Below are positions 22,703 to 34,410 of a DNA stretch of 64,000 bases, one piece after another; the first letter of the stretch is position 1; every line of letters starts with the position of its first letter. The DNA is from Dermatemys mawii (Eukaryota > Chordata > Testudines > Dermatemydidae), in the NCBI GenBank assembly GCA_007922305.1, contig ML677335.1, positions 41,788,949-41,852,948 of the forward strand, in the 5' to 3' direction. The notes below the pieces were generated by a model that was given only the letters and a program-made list of their open reading frames with translations, made no database searches and was not told the DNA's origin. A program made the position numbers and the translations under genes.

Positions 22703-22708
22703 AATCCC

Positions 22709-23713
22709 CCATGTCCATTTGCCAATATTGATCCACCAACAGGCTGCTGAATAGCATGGCGCCACCTCTGCCATCTCTTCCCTTCTCACTGATCTTCCTT
22801 TATAAGGTGCATTTATAATGTGCATTGTGGTGGCTGTGGCAACCACCACATGCTAGGAGCTTTCCAAACAGAGAGAAGGACCTGGTCCCTGTTCAGAACA
22901 ACTCGCAATCTAAGCAACCAAATTATCACAACCTTTGTCAAGGGTAATAGCAATGAATGAGTTTTGCAGTGGGCAAAAATGAATGTATTTAAATGAATGT
23001 ATTTCTGCACTCCAGACTCAAAGGCATCAGATGGATGTGTTCTGAAATGTTAGTTTAACTTGTCACTAGCTTCATTGGGTTGATGGAATCATCACCCCTG
23101 ACCAAGATCATCTCATTATCTCAGAAATTATTTAAAACGTAGCAAAGGCAATTGGGAATGAAATTTGCTCAATCTTAATGGTCGATGTAAAACTCCAGTC
23201 AAGTGCAGTGTTGAGTACTAAAGGTTTCAGCTGAGCACGCAAGAGAAACTTCACATCTCAGTAGGACATCCAGACCTATTGGAGAGGTTTATTTACAGAG
23301 GAATCAACAAATGGGTTTTTGCACTACCACAGCAGCAAATGTCATTGCAAAAGATATGTAGATACTCAATTTCTTCTAGGTGTGTCAAGGAAGATGTGAC
23401 AGGGTGTACAAGCCCTAAACCAGGCAAGAAAGGGGTAAAGAGCAGGTTTGGGCTCAGACAGTCTTCTCCACAGCATGATTTGACAAGAAATTACTATAAT
23501 GTCTTATGATGCTGCTTTCCAGAGGGACAAATTCCATATCCATATAGTGACAGTGCAGGGGCAACCCTCATGGCTGGCTGCCTTTACCAACACCTTCAGA
23601 CTCAACTGTACACACTTCTAATACTAATGTAATATTATTTGGAAGGCAAAGAACAGGACTAATTTACAGAGAATATTAGTTATCTATGAAAAGCTTCTCT
23701 TGGTTTATTTCAG
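22709..23713. other. Upstream flank of the first DUSP gene
   Basis: The exon at 23714 begins at a splice acceptor, so at least one upstream exon should exist. I could not identify it or its promoter. 22835-22920 is an old LINE-tail-like repeat ('atgctaggagctttccaaac'). Confidence 0.35.
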
Positions 23714-23912
23714 AAAGGCTCTTTGTGATACCCCCTGAGTGCATGAACAGAAGATCAGACATGCTTCAGACCAAAAGCTATTCCTCTGAGACCAGCAGTC
23801 AGGCACCATATGAAACACCAGCGTTATCTGACCTTCAGAAGCTGTTCTGGTTCAGAGGAGGATCTGACAATCATTTGGACCAAGTATGGCCAAACCTATT
23901 CCTGGGAGATGC
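23714..23912 (+). CDS. First DUSP gene, first coding exon (coding from 23743)
   Basis: The acceptor 'ttggtttatttcag' ends at 23713, and the donor GTAAGG starts at 23913 after GGA GAT GC (phase 2). The 29 bases before the ATG are open in frame, so an upstream coding exon remains possible. The base three before the ATG is T, a weak context. Confidence 0.8.
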
Positions 23913-26900
23913 GTAAGGAGATATTGTATATTATGTTGTTACTTGCACACGAGAGAGAGATGACGGGGTGTAGAGGTGGTTAGCAGTGAAATGTAAAGCT
24001 GTGCTCACATCGCAGGGTTCCAAAGCCAAACAGCATGACAGTCAGCCTCAAGTGGTTTGGATGTCATGAAAAGCTTGACATGTAAGCGTATAACTTACTC
24101 ATAGTCTGCCCGAGCTGTGCTTTCTACATTCCACGGATCACAATGTATTTTAGCAAGATAAACTTATTTATGATTTGTCTAATGAACTTTGACAGCTGGG
24201 GCTTGGGGGGCTTTACCTCCTCCAAATATTTAGAGTTTGCATTTATAAAGGAAACACAGTTTAAAACAGCAGCTCATTTATCTCACTATATTAGAAGTGG
24301 ACTCATTTAGTTATGGTAAAAAGCTACACCTTCAACTGACATTCAACTGCTCTTATTTTATTAGCTTTTAACTCTAGGTACCTCAGATAAAAAACAAAAG
24401 GTATCTATTACCCTCTGTATATAATAGTGTCTAGAAGGTCCCAGCTGAGATCACTCTCTCATTGTGATAAGCACTGTACATATACATGTTAAGAGAGAGT
24501 CCCTGCCCTCAAGACCTTATGCTCTAAATAAGACAGACAATGGGTGAGAAAGGGAGTATTATTATACCCATTTTACAAATAACTAGGTCCAAGAGGTTCA
24601 TCCTCAGGAGTCAGAATAAAGAGAGGACAAAGTCCCATAATTATATGGTAGGGGCCCTTCAGATGCAAATGCAAAATTTCTTTTACCAGCTTATAACTAA
24701 ATATCAAAACATAATTACTTTGTACTTGTGGTAAAAGAGACGTTGCTATGCTGAGCTACTTTCCTACTCTTTATCAATCACCAGACAGACATTTCTGTCT
24801 ATTTGTCTAAATCGTTTTTCATCCAAGGATCTTGAAGTGTTTTAAAAACATCATACAAACATCACAACTTCCCTGTGCAATAACTTTATCCCTATTTTAC
24901 AGATAGGAAATCAGGGAGGTCTGGAGAGAGGAAATGACTTGTTCAAGGTCACACAGTGAGTCAGTGTCAGAAACAGAAATGGAGCCCAAGAAAAAATGGC
25001 TATTTTCAATAACTGCAGGGCTTTGAGAGGTTTTGTTCACATGGAGCCCACTTCATAGGATTGGTGTGGACAGTCAAAGGAAAATCCTAACTACTATTGT
25101 TTGATCTAACCACTGAACAACATTTCCAGTGATTAACTACAAGGAGAGACTTACCTGAATAACTGGTATCTCAAAGGATGGTCCGTACTTATTTAGCTCC
25201 TTCCTTGAAGTGTGGATCAAACCTTCTCCCTTCTTTCTCTGGGCTGCTTGCCATCATCAATATTAGGAGTTGCTACTTCTTTTTCCTTGCATGGGTTGGG
25301 TCCTTAGTATTTTCTAGCATAAGGTGACTCCTCACTGCCCCAGAGGTGCTGCCGTTTGAGAAAAATCAATACAACTAGCTGGCAAGGAGTGTGAACCCCA
25401 GTACATGAGGGAAAATGAAGTACATAAACAGAAACCCCAGCAAAGGAAGAACACACCCAAAAGAGCAGCATAACAAAGGGAGGCTTTACTGGCAAAGGAA
25501 AATAGGATCGAGGGAAGGAAAGGGTTACGGTTAACTAATAAGTACTAAATATTAATAAACAAACAAATCATTCACCTCCCAACACTCACAATTTATCCCA
25601 ACCTCCAGCTCCCAGCTTGGTGTCTTCCCAGGCACATGGCATCCTAGGGTTGAAGCCTGAGATGGAGTGTTGCAGCACTGTGACATTGGCAGGTTTAAAC
25701 AGAAGTCAGCTTACTTTAATTCTTCATGCCATCTTCTCTGGACTCATACCAGGCTTGCTGTTTCCATGGGCTAGAATGCAGGGTGGTGGTGGGGGAGATG
25801 GAGGGGAGTCTTGCGTGGGTCTCAGTAACTGGTGCCAGGTTGGATGCTGCTTACCTGGTGCTGGAACAGCCCAATCCATGCAGCAAGATTTCACATCAGA
25901 GCAAGCACTTGCTTTGGGGGCAGTGGGTGCTGTGCTGTTTCTTTCCCACTTTCCAAACTCAAAACTGAAATTAAACCTATCTGTGTAGAGTCAGGATGTC
26001 CCCTGGCAGGGGGTGTGCAGCCCTGGCTTGTCATTGGTCCAGTGGACTGCCTCTGTATTAGCCTCAACAGGAATTTCTGGTTCTTTTTGTCCCCACCCCT
26101 GATTCCATGTGTGCTGGGAAACGGCTTCACAGGGCTCGGGTAACTGTTTCAGTTGTAGTCCTTTTGGTAGAGCCCCCTAGGGCAGAGGGTCTCAAACTGG
26201 TGGAGGGGGCTGGATCTCCCTTTGGGGACATGGAATGTATTTGTGGGTGAGGGTGAGAAGTTTTAGGAAAAAGAAAACTTATTGCGCACATTTTACCCAC
26301 AGCAATGTGAAACTAGCAAAGCTGATCCCTCCTGCCCTATCAGATCCTCAGGTGGCACCATGTATTTGACTCTGGATGGCACTGTGCATTTTGACAGATT
26401 TCTATTAAGCCTGTATAGCATTATACAAAGTTGTTGCCACCTGTACGTTAATCCGTATGCAGTGTGCACATTTAATTGTAGGCATCGACAACAATTGCAG
26501 TTTTGCTTTTGCTTTTATTACAGTTTGAATCAATGCCTTACTGTTTTTAATATTCAGTGACAGTTGCCTGTTGATTTCTTTAAAAAAATCAGTATATGTA
26601 CTTGTGTGAAGGGTGTAAACTACTACATCCACAAAGAAGAGGGCGCAATCAAATTAAAGACCCACTGCCCGAGGCTTAGGCTGATGCGCCAAGTGGTAGC
26701 TACAATACTGTCTTACATTCTTCAGTAGCCATCTCTCTAAGACCAAGGCACTGTGGACTAACACAGTTGTCTGTTAGCCATTCACTGTCCTGTAAAGTGA
26801 GTTGCAGTGCTTGTATTCTTCCCCAGGGTAAGTGGGCACTCACATTCAACAGTGCTATTTGCATGCAGAAAGTCAGCAATGATCTCAATGAAACCTTCAT

Positions 26901-29900
26901 CATTTTTCAACAGATGGGCTGCTAGAAGTAAAGCAACTCTTCAAAGCCTCAGTATCACACACATCCTTAATGCAGCAGCTGGGCTGTACAGTATCAACAC
27001 AGGAGCCAGATATTACAAAGATCTGCAAGTAGTGTACCATGGAGTAGAAGCATTCGATGACCCTTCCTTTGATTTAAGTATCTTTTTCTATGATGCTGCT
27101 AATTTCATTCACAAAGCCTTACACACACCAGGAGGTAAGAAAGGTGTTTGATATTATGGGGAGCATGTGCATAAGTGCTTTGCTGAATGGGACCTATAGC
27201 TCTAATTCAGACTATTTCAGTCAATTAAGCCTGAGAGGCAACATGAACTAGTGGACTGAGCCAAGGATGGGGATGCCTGATCCCATACCCATTGAAATCA
27301 CTGGGATTCTTTCCAATCAATCATTATCAGCATCCTGGCCTAGTTAGGAATTTTTTAGGTCTAGCCGTTCCCTCTGATTCTGTGTGGCTTGTTTAAGAAT
27401 AGCAGCCGTGTTAGTCTGTATCCGTAAAGAAAACGAGGAATACTTGTAGCACCTTAGAGACTAACCAGTTTATTTATGAACTATATGAAATATATGTATT
27501 TATTATGAAGTGAGCTATAGCCCATGAAAGCTTATGCTGAAATAAACTGGTTAGTCTCTAAGGTGCTACAAATCTTCCTTGAGTGGCTTGTGTGGTCTTT
27601 GGCAACTAGTCATTAAAGATCTGATCCTGGGATGTACTGATCACCCTCCACTTCCTCCTCAGCACCTCATGGGTCTGAGCCATCAACTGCTTTTCATCTC
27701 AGATTCTCCACAAATAAAATGGGGAAAATAGTCACTTATTCCCTTGCAAAGGTGTAGTGAGGGTTCATGTTCATACAGTACTTTGGAAAGGTAACGTGCT
27801 CGCTAAGTGCTAAGTGTAATCAGAAAAAAGAAACCACCTGGCATAACGACATAGTGGAAATAGAGAGGTTTTCTCCTGACTGATACTTGGAAATAACATT
27901 CCATAATCCCTATAATGACTAAGGTGTTAACATTTAATGTTCTGTGGGGTGCAATATTTTTCATCTTCCCCCGTTTCCAGAGGAACAGTTAAAGATTTTT
28001 TGTTTGCTGCAACCGTTCCAGTCATGAGCCAGGGGGTCTGATCTTCAATGGCTAGGCAAAGGGCCCTAAAGCACCATGGGAAGAGAAAGTCGTCCTCTAT
28101 CGTTCTGGTGAGGGCATACCTAGATTACTATGTTCAGTTCTGAGGCACCTCAGTACCAGGAGGATTATCAGAAGGGTTTCAGAGCAGAGTAACAAAATAC
28201 ATAAAGGGACATGAGAGTTTGACTTGTGAGGAAAGATTAATACATAGTTTGGCTGAACAGTAGCTAAGACAGGGGATATAATAGGGTCCTACAAGGGCAT
28301 GAAGCTTGCAAACTGTAAGAGGAGTCCAATTGGCTTAGAGTACAAACTTGGAGTAATGAGGTAACAGTAAGAGAGAAAAAAGTTAAGCAGTATTAGGAAA
28401 AACTTATTGTTTTGAGAACTATTAGTCTGCGGAATAGTCTCACAAAGAAATTGATGGACTCTTCCCTGATTTGAGCTAATTAAAGATATTCTGGAGAAAG
28501 CTGTAGAGTAAACCAGCTGGACTATAAGTCTTTTTTCTATGTTTAACTGCCTTGGTTTGAGGAACATCTGAACCACTTGGTGTACAAAATGAAGGCAGAG
28601 AGATTTATTGTGAGATTTGAGGTACATCCAAGTTTAAAAGTTTCATATCCCATCACCAACCTCCTGATGGTTTTGCCTAACAAGGTTCCAGGCAAGGACA
28701 ACATAGAGGTCAAAATCACCTTTCAAGAGGATACTTCCTTTAAGACCAGTGTGGAAACCACAGATGTGGGAAGAGTTCAGCATTAGGGTGATGGAAAAAA
28801 AGACCAGTGATAACACTGGACTTCTCACTGGAATGCTTTTAAAATATTCAGTAGTTAAGCCTCACATCACAATTGTTGATGTACAGTAGATAACACACAC
28901 ATTTTACAGCCAGGTGAAATATTGATGTGCAGAACAGTTATATAACTCACTGACGGTCATCATTAAGGCCGGTTAAAAATTTTCTGATAAAACTGTTTTC
29001 ACGGAAATCAATATCTTTCACAGAAAACATTTTTCACAAAAAGCATCTGCCTTCTGTAGGAAGTTTCAATTTTTTTTGTAAAAAACCCCAAATACCTGAA
29101 AACAAAATATTTTTATTTGGAAATGGGAGTTGTAGTTTGGTTTCTTTATGTCCCCATTGGCCTCTGTATGTCATGCTTTCGGGCTAGATTATATCTCCCA
29201 TGATGCACCACCTCTCTTCTCCAACATAGATGAGTATTGTGGGAGATGTAGTCCAACAAAGGGGAAATGGAAGTACAAGCACTTAAACTAAAACCCCCAT
29301 GAGATGCTGTGGTAGCCTTTCCAGATTGAAATATTTTATTTTGGGGGCAAAATATTTCTGTTTCTGGCCAAAATATTTCAGCATTCAAATTGTATCCAAA
29401 ATATTCCATAGAAGAAGAAAACCCATTTTTTCAACCACCTCCAGACACAGTGAGTCCATAGCAGAACCAAGATTATTATCGCGGAGTCTTGATGGCCAAG
29501 CTCTTGCTGTAAGATCTAGCTCCAAATCCCTTCCAGCATACATTTAGTAGTATTGCTGTTGCTGTAACTCAGGGGTAGGCAACCTATGGCACGTGTGCCA
29601 AAGGCGGCATACGAGCTGATTTTCAGTGGCATTCACACTGCCCGGGTCCTGGCCACCGGTCAGGGGGCTCTGTATTATAGTTTAATTTTAAATGAAGCTT
29701 CTCAAACATTTTAAAAGCCTTATTTACTTTGCATACAACAATAGCTTAGTTATATATTATAGACCTATAGAAAGAGACCTAAAAAGGTTAAAATGTATTA
29801 CTGGCACACAAAACCTTAAACTGGAGTGAATAAATGAAGACTCGGCACACCACTTCTGAAAGGTTGCTGACCCCTGCTGTAATTCCTATATGGATGACCA

Positions 29901-30295
29901 GAGAGCTTCAGTGTCCCAAGTCAACAGCACCTCAGGATGCGCTAACAATCAATGAAAATCTGGCTATTTATTGTATTTATTGATTCTTGCTGTTTTGACC
30001 CCTGTGGGTCTATCTTATCTTGCACGTTCTAAAGCACATTGGGCATGTGTTGTCTCATTTATTTGCAGGTAAAGTGTTCGTTCACTGTGCCATGGGGATA
30101 AGCCGCTCTGCATCTTTAGTGCTCGCTTTTTTAATGATCCATGAAAACATGACGCTTGTGGAGGCTTTAAAAATGGTGAATTCTCACAGAGAGATCTGCC
30201 CAAATACAGGATTCCTGAGCCAGCTCCGAGACCTGGACATCAAATTAAATGAAGAAAGGAAAGCAGTTAGAGAATCTGCCAGCAAAGAACCATAA
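23743..30295 (+). CDS. Atypical dual-specificity phosphatase, DUSP13A-like (three coding exons)
   Basis: Joined exons 23743-23912, 26914-27134 and 30069-30295 encode 205 residues. The protein is predicted to remove phosphate from Ser/Thr and Tyr of target proteins in the cytosol; it lacks the MAP-kinase-binding domain of the larger DUSPs. Residues 1-40 are a variable N-terminus. [14 protein letters not shown] (44-57) is the substrate-recognition entry of this subfamily. [10 protein letters not shown] (71-80), the general-acid loop [10 protein letters not shown] (Asp105 is the likely acid) and the P-loop HCAMGISRS (Cys137 nucleophile, Arg143) follow. [10 protein letters not shown] (174-183) is the conserved C-terminal helix. 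All introns are GT-AG, phases 2 and 1. The ATG chosen is the first in the exon, but the frame is open upstream through the acceptor at 23712-23713. It is DUSP13A-like by tandem order and [10 protein letters not shown], while the P-loop exon resembles DUSP13B; the A/B label is provisional. Confidence 0.85.
24465..24640. repeat. LINE-tail/MIR-like fragment in intron 1
   Basis: 'gataagcactgtacatatac', 'gagtccctgccctcaagacc', then 'tattatacccattttacaaa' are parts of the same widely spread old repeat type as at 19170-19330. Confidence 0.4.
24830..24990 (-). repeat. MIR-like fragment in intron 1, reverse orientation
   Basis: The order 'tccctattttacagatagga', 'aatgacttgttcaaggtcac', 'acagtgagtcagtgtcagaa' is that of reverse-orientation MIR copies. 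Confidence 0.6.
24991..26913. other. Remainder of intron 1, partly unexplained
   Basis: 25180-26160 has unusually GC-balanced, LTR-like text ('cccctggcagggggtgtgca', 'ggtgtcttcccaggcacatg') but no termini were found. A hAT-type end ('cagagggtctcaaactggtg') begins near 26183 without a recognisable partner. There are no exons other than those listed. Confidence 0.3.
26914..27134 (+). CDS. First DUSP gene, middle exon (221 bp)
   Basis: The acceptor 'catttttcaacag' ends at 26913; the donor GTAAGA starts at 27135. It encodes residues 57-131, including [10 protein letters not shown] and the general-acid loop. Its length equals that of the middle exon of the second DUSP gene. Confidence 0.9.
27398..27585. 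repeat. Turtle-type interspersed repeat arranged as a foldback
   Basis: It begins 'aatagcagccgtgttagtct', a phrase very common in turtle DNA. A perfect 32-base inverted repeat (27444-27475 and 27540-27571) flanks a 64-base loop. The arms read 'ttgtagcaccttagagacta' onward and its complement. The element lies in intron 2 of the first DUSP gene. Confidence 0.7.
28080..28560 (+). repeat. Old CR1-like LINE fragment in intron 2
   Basis: With stops ignored, the + strand reads pieces such as [11 protein letters not shown], then [18 protein letters not shown], which resemble the CR1 C-terminal 'VRPHLEYCVQFW...RATKMIKGLEHL.YEERL' region. It is strongly decayed, with in-frame stops. Confidence 0.5.
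28970..29440. repeat. AT-rich repeat with inverted 'gtagtc' halves
   Basis: The outer parts carry 'cacagaaaacatttttcac' and 'aatatttctgtttctggcc'. The centre has 'tatatctcccatgatgcacc' and 'tattgtgggagatgtagtcc', which are inverted relatives. The general form is that of an old DNA transposon relic. Boundaries are approximate. Confidence 0.4.
29570..29876. mobile_element. hAT-type non-autonomous element (307 bp)
   Basis: Ends 'caggggtaggcaacctatgg' and 'aaaggttgctgacccctg' are inverted complements over 14 of about 16 positions. The flanks are 'ctgtaact' (29562-29569) and 'ctgtaatt' (29877-29884), 7 of 8 matching, as expected for a hAT insertion. It lies in intron 2, about 200 bases before the active-site exon. 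Confidence 0.8.
30069..30295 (+). CDS. First DUSP gene, last coding exon (active site)
   Basis: The acceptor 'tctcatttatttgcag' ends at 30068. It encodes [16 protein letters not shown], then the helical C-terminus, and stops with TAA at 30293-30295. The catalytic Cys codon is TGT at 30086-30088. Confidence 0.92.
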
Positions 30296-31736
30296 TGCAG
30301 AACTGTCCAGAGAGTGGATGCAACACTAACACCATCTTGGATCTCTCTTAAAATGAATTTATTTTCCAAGCCAAGTGCATACACTGAAAATGCAGCATAA
30401 CACATATTCTATATGTAAATGCTTATTTGACTTTATTATCTTTACACTGTTCAAAGCATATCTAAATTCTACCTGCAGCTCAATTGGCTATGGTATTCTT
30501 CACTCTCTCCCCTCAACTGTTGTGAGAAATAGCTGCGAAGCTCCACCCCCAAGGTGCCTGAATTTAGTGATGAATGACATTTATATTAGTCTTTGAAGTG
30601 TTAGGATTTTTGGAGGGTGAAAAGTGCTTTGTTATTATATTATCTGTACCACAGTAGTGCTTACAGACCCCAATCAGAGCCCCCATGGTGCTATATATGT
30701 TTAAGATTGTTAATGTTTTGAGGTTTTAATGTTGGCATCTGTTTGTTATAGGTTAGAACAATTTGTGCAGCAGTCTGAGCTCCTTGGCTGGGCCATGGAG
30801 GCACTTTAGATATAGAACAGCTGGGAAATGTTGAAGCCACTCTCTTAAGAAACAATTCCAGTCTGTTTTCCATACTCCTCCCTCTGGGTCTGCGTCAGTA
30901 GGGGATTTTCATGAAAAGATCTTAACTTGACTGGATTTTCATCTGCTCTGGCTGCTCCCCTCTAAAACTCAAGCAGTTGCTGTAGAAAATGATTATGCTG
31001 TCATGAAGGAGGCGGCTTGGTAATGGTCTCACAGCTGAGGGTCTAAAACTATTTAGTTGGCAGCAGAGGGGTGTGTGTTTGTGTGCAAGGCAAAACTCAA
31101 AGCCATCAAGAATTAAGGGTCTTTCATTAGGTCTGAAAAGATTATCCAATTTTGCAACTTTAATTTTTATTTATTTACAGTTTTCCTTCTCAAAATCAAG
31201 GCGACTTTCACAGAAAGATCATATTTTGTAGTATTTACCCATCTGCAATGAGAAAACACAGAGAACCCATTGCGGAACTGGATTGTTATGGGAAGTGCTA
31301 ATAGGTGCAGCACCTTTTATCTCTAGGTCACTGGAACAAGTCTGGGCCACCATAGCAGTGACCCACAGACACCGTCATCTGCTGGCTGTATGCGATCTTC
31401 TAATTATGTGCAATGTATCTTGCTGCCCCAGTCCCATCCCTAGTAGACAGGTGTCCACATCACAAAGCCAGCTCCAGAACTGCCACTGATGTGCCAATCC
31501 TTGCTGCCAGTTTCAGGAATGAAAAGGCATGGATACCAGACTACCCTGAGCTGGTTGCTCAGGAACAGGTCTGAGGCAGATGAGTAGGGCAGCATGGAAA
31601 AACATGCTTTGCCCCTCCCTGTGTTGTCCATAAGACAGATTTCAGCCTCCTGGGCAGCCAAGTGCAGAACTAGCCACAATTACAGGATTTTCTCTGATTA
31701 ACAACAGATCCCATCTGCCTTAGCCTACCAAATAAA
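30296..31736 (+). other. Probable 3' UTR of the first DUSP gene
   Basis: The first canonical AATAAA I find after the stop is at 31731-31736, which would give a 3' UTR of about 1.4 kb. A variant signal upstream could be used instead. No repeat with clear ends interrupts this stretch. Confidence 0.3.
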
Positions 31737-34410
31737 TATGGAACTTTTAAGTAGACCAGACCTCTTTGAGTACTCAAGCATGATCCTGTTACCATTCAAG
31801 TCTACAGCAAAGCTCTCATTGACTTCACTGGAGGGAGGACTGAGTCCTTCAGGCAATGTTTTCCTCCCAGGGGAACACTGCCATTGAACCCTGAAGGAAT
31901 TTGCTGAATAGTAATATTTGCCATTTGCCCAGGAGAAGGTGCAGTAAGATCTTTTCCACAGGACATCCCCAAGCATCAAAACATGAGGAGATTAATGTGT
32001 ACAACACTTAATATCTTTATTGTCATATGTTTATGCAACAGTACAACAGATGCATTGTAAAGAGGAGAAAACCAATATTGTAATAACCTATTAAAATTAA
32101 TCCACAATGCTGAGGGAGCTGGCTGGTGTAATAGACATATGGATGTGTCAGAGTTGCTGCGGTTATTCATTGTTATGATGGAAAAATTCTATATGGACTA
32201 TAAAGTGTCAATGATTCTATAGCTGTGATGGTTTACTATAGGACTGTTCATTTGTTTCCATGGAAGAAACTCTAGTGCATTTTCCCAACATTGCTGATTT
32301 GTTGGGGTAAAAAATCCCTAGAATGGTGTTTGTACCCTCTCTCTGATAGCAAACGCCAACCCAAGAGTTTGCAGACTGTTCCTGCAATAAGTATACTCTG
32401 TGAGAGCAGGATGAGAGAACATACTAGGAGCTATGATCCCTTCTCACCAGTAGATAGCAGTATAAACCTGAGGCTGAGCTGAGGAACTCAGCAAACTAAA
32501 CCCTGGGTAACATGTACACAGCACATTTAAAATCCTACATACAACCCACACGCTTTCCCATCACTCTTTCAAGAACGTGCATCACCACACCATACTGAAT
32601 GTGTTCCATTAAAGCCAAAATTACCACATCTCAGATCATTAGGAAAGCTCTCTGTCTCCACCTTGAAATTCTTTTTATATGTATTTATAGATCTATATCT
32701 ATAGCAAGCAAGCAAGCAATGATACAACCAGATTTGGACAAATTAGTTGCATATCAAACACAGAGAAAAATAATAAATGAGTAACTTGTATTCCCTGTGG
32801 GAGATGTGTTTTACTCCATGTTGAGGGAGAGGTCCTGTCCCAGGATTAATGATCAGCTAGGAGGAATAGATTGGCCCAGTCTGCACCTCTGGCTATTAAT
32901 TCGCTATTAATTCCATCTGGTCATTAAGGAAATTCCCTGCACTGAATGCTTTATTGCTATTTTTATTTAGGAGTCTTTGAAAAAATCCTAGGTGGATGGA
33001 ATATTTTATGGCACTTTCAATTGATAGGTTTACTTGACAGCATAAGGAGCTCAGATTCCTGGGTGGTGTAAATCAGCAAAGTTCCACTGACATTAGCACA
33101 GCTACATCAATTTGCACCAGCTGAGAATCTGATCCCATTTAGATCTCTGTTTCTGTCTGTTGTTGTCTCAGCTGACCTTTACTGGATGATGCAGAAGTGG
33201 AAGGAGATCATGGTTTATAATTAACTCATTAAAAATAGAAGTTGAATACATTTGAAAGTAGCAGGCAGTGGAGAAATCTGCAGTGTAACTAACATCTTAG
33301 GAAGAAGCTAAACGGCATCATTTAAACAAAATTAATCCAAAACAGCACAGTGAAGGAGCTGCAAATTCAAGGCAAGTACTTTTCAGCTTGTTTACAAACC
33401 AATAACACTAAACTTAATACATGCACTGGGCAAGCATGAAATTAATCATAGGCAATCATGTGAGTGGTGGAACAACTGCAGCACTATGCCATATTGTGAT
33501 TTGCATTGACATTCTCAAAAACTGAAACATTTGTGAAGCTTTAGATTGCTTTCTCCAGTTGGATTACCAAGAGATGCAACTTGCATTGAAAAGGACAATT
33601 AAAACAAATGTTGCTTTTAATTCCAGTCCAGACAGGGCATTCCTATTTTAATAGTATATCCTATAATAATGTACTTCACAACATTTTGTAAGGTTTTTCA
33701 GATCCCCTATTGATGTTTATAAGAGCCTTTTCAATGATTGACTAATATACAGGAAAAATGTGAAATGGATTACACATAAAATGCTGTCAAATGCATGAAG
33801 CAAACTGAAAAAATAGGTAATTTTTTGGGGGGGGGATAACTCCTTTCAATTATAGTGATCTTAGGGGTTACTTAAAACCAAAGCAGAATGTGAGATATGT
33901 GATTTTTGCAATGACAGAATCCCTTGTAAATTGCATTTATTGAGGAAATGCATATTATAGGGCTGGGAAGGCAATGAGTAGGAACGTGCAATCAGTCAGT
34001 CTCTGAGAGCAAAGAGCACAGACCTAGGAAACTCATTTAAATTAATTCCTGCTAAATATGGACCAGCAGACAATACTGTCTGCATGGGAAATTATACACA
34101 GAGCTGTCCCAGGGCTAAGGGGACACTGTTTATCTATGTATTTATAGCATGGCCCTCGCTACATAAGAATTTAAAGGCAAACTCCAACTCAGCACACAGG
34201 GCTCATCATCTGCTTCGGTCAAGATAAAATCATGGGGAGCTCATCCCTCTTGCTCCCGATCTATGCATTGCCGGCTTCTTTATGTAGAGATCGACCCCCT
34301 TCTTGTAGAAGGGAACTCTATCACGCTTGTGATATTGGCCACTCTGTACCACTCAGGCCTTGCAGAGCTCTCTCCATGCAGGGCACATTGGGATAGGAGG
34401 GGGAGACTAA
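31737..34410. other. Intergenic sequence, few recognisable parts
   Basis: 33060-33140 is a fragment of a palindromic 'gtgtaaatcagc...caccagctgagaatctgat' repeat. (GCAA)n-like text lies at 32704-32719. Otherwise nothing is recognised and no exon is apparent. Confidence 0.3.

Larger units (their letters stand above)
22031..22703 (-). mobile_element. Solo LTR (retrotransposon), minus orientation, with 5-bp target duplication
   Basis: The element starts 'tgtaagccccctcggtctct' and ends 'gggctcactaca', giving TGTA...TACA ends. It is flanked by the direct repeat 'atccc' at 22026-22030 and 22704-22708. On the minus strand there is a good TATA box (TATAAAA, complement of 22539-22545) about 160 bases from the LTR's 5' end, which fits a U3 promoter. 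Two tandem arrays lie within it: about 61-bp units near 22140-22310 (about 2.8 copies) and a 42-bp period duplication at 22625-22702. No internal retroelement sequence is attached, so recombination has left a solo LTR. The 5-bp duplication fits Ty3/gypsy or retrovirus-like elements; I lean to Ty3/gypsy. The open frame on the minus strand (22302-22757) lies largely in the LTR and is not a gene. Confidence 0.8.

Noticed and set aside
22302..22757. 151-codon minus-strand open frame
   Set aside because: It falls almost wholly in the solo LTR downstream of its TATA box, with short tandem duplications. It is a repeat-derived frame, not a host gene.
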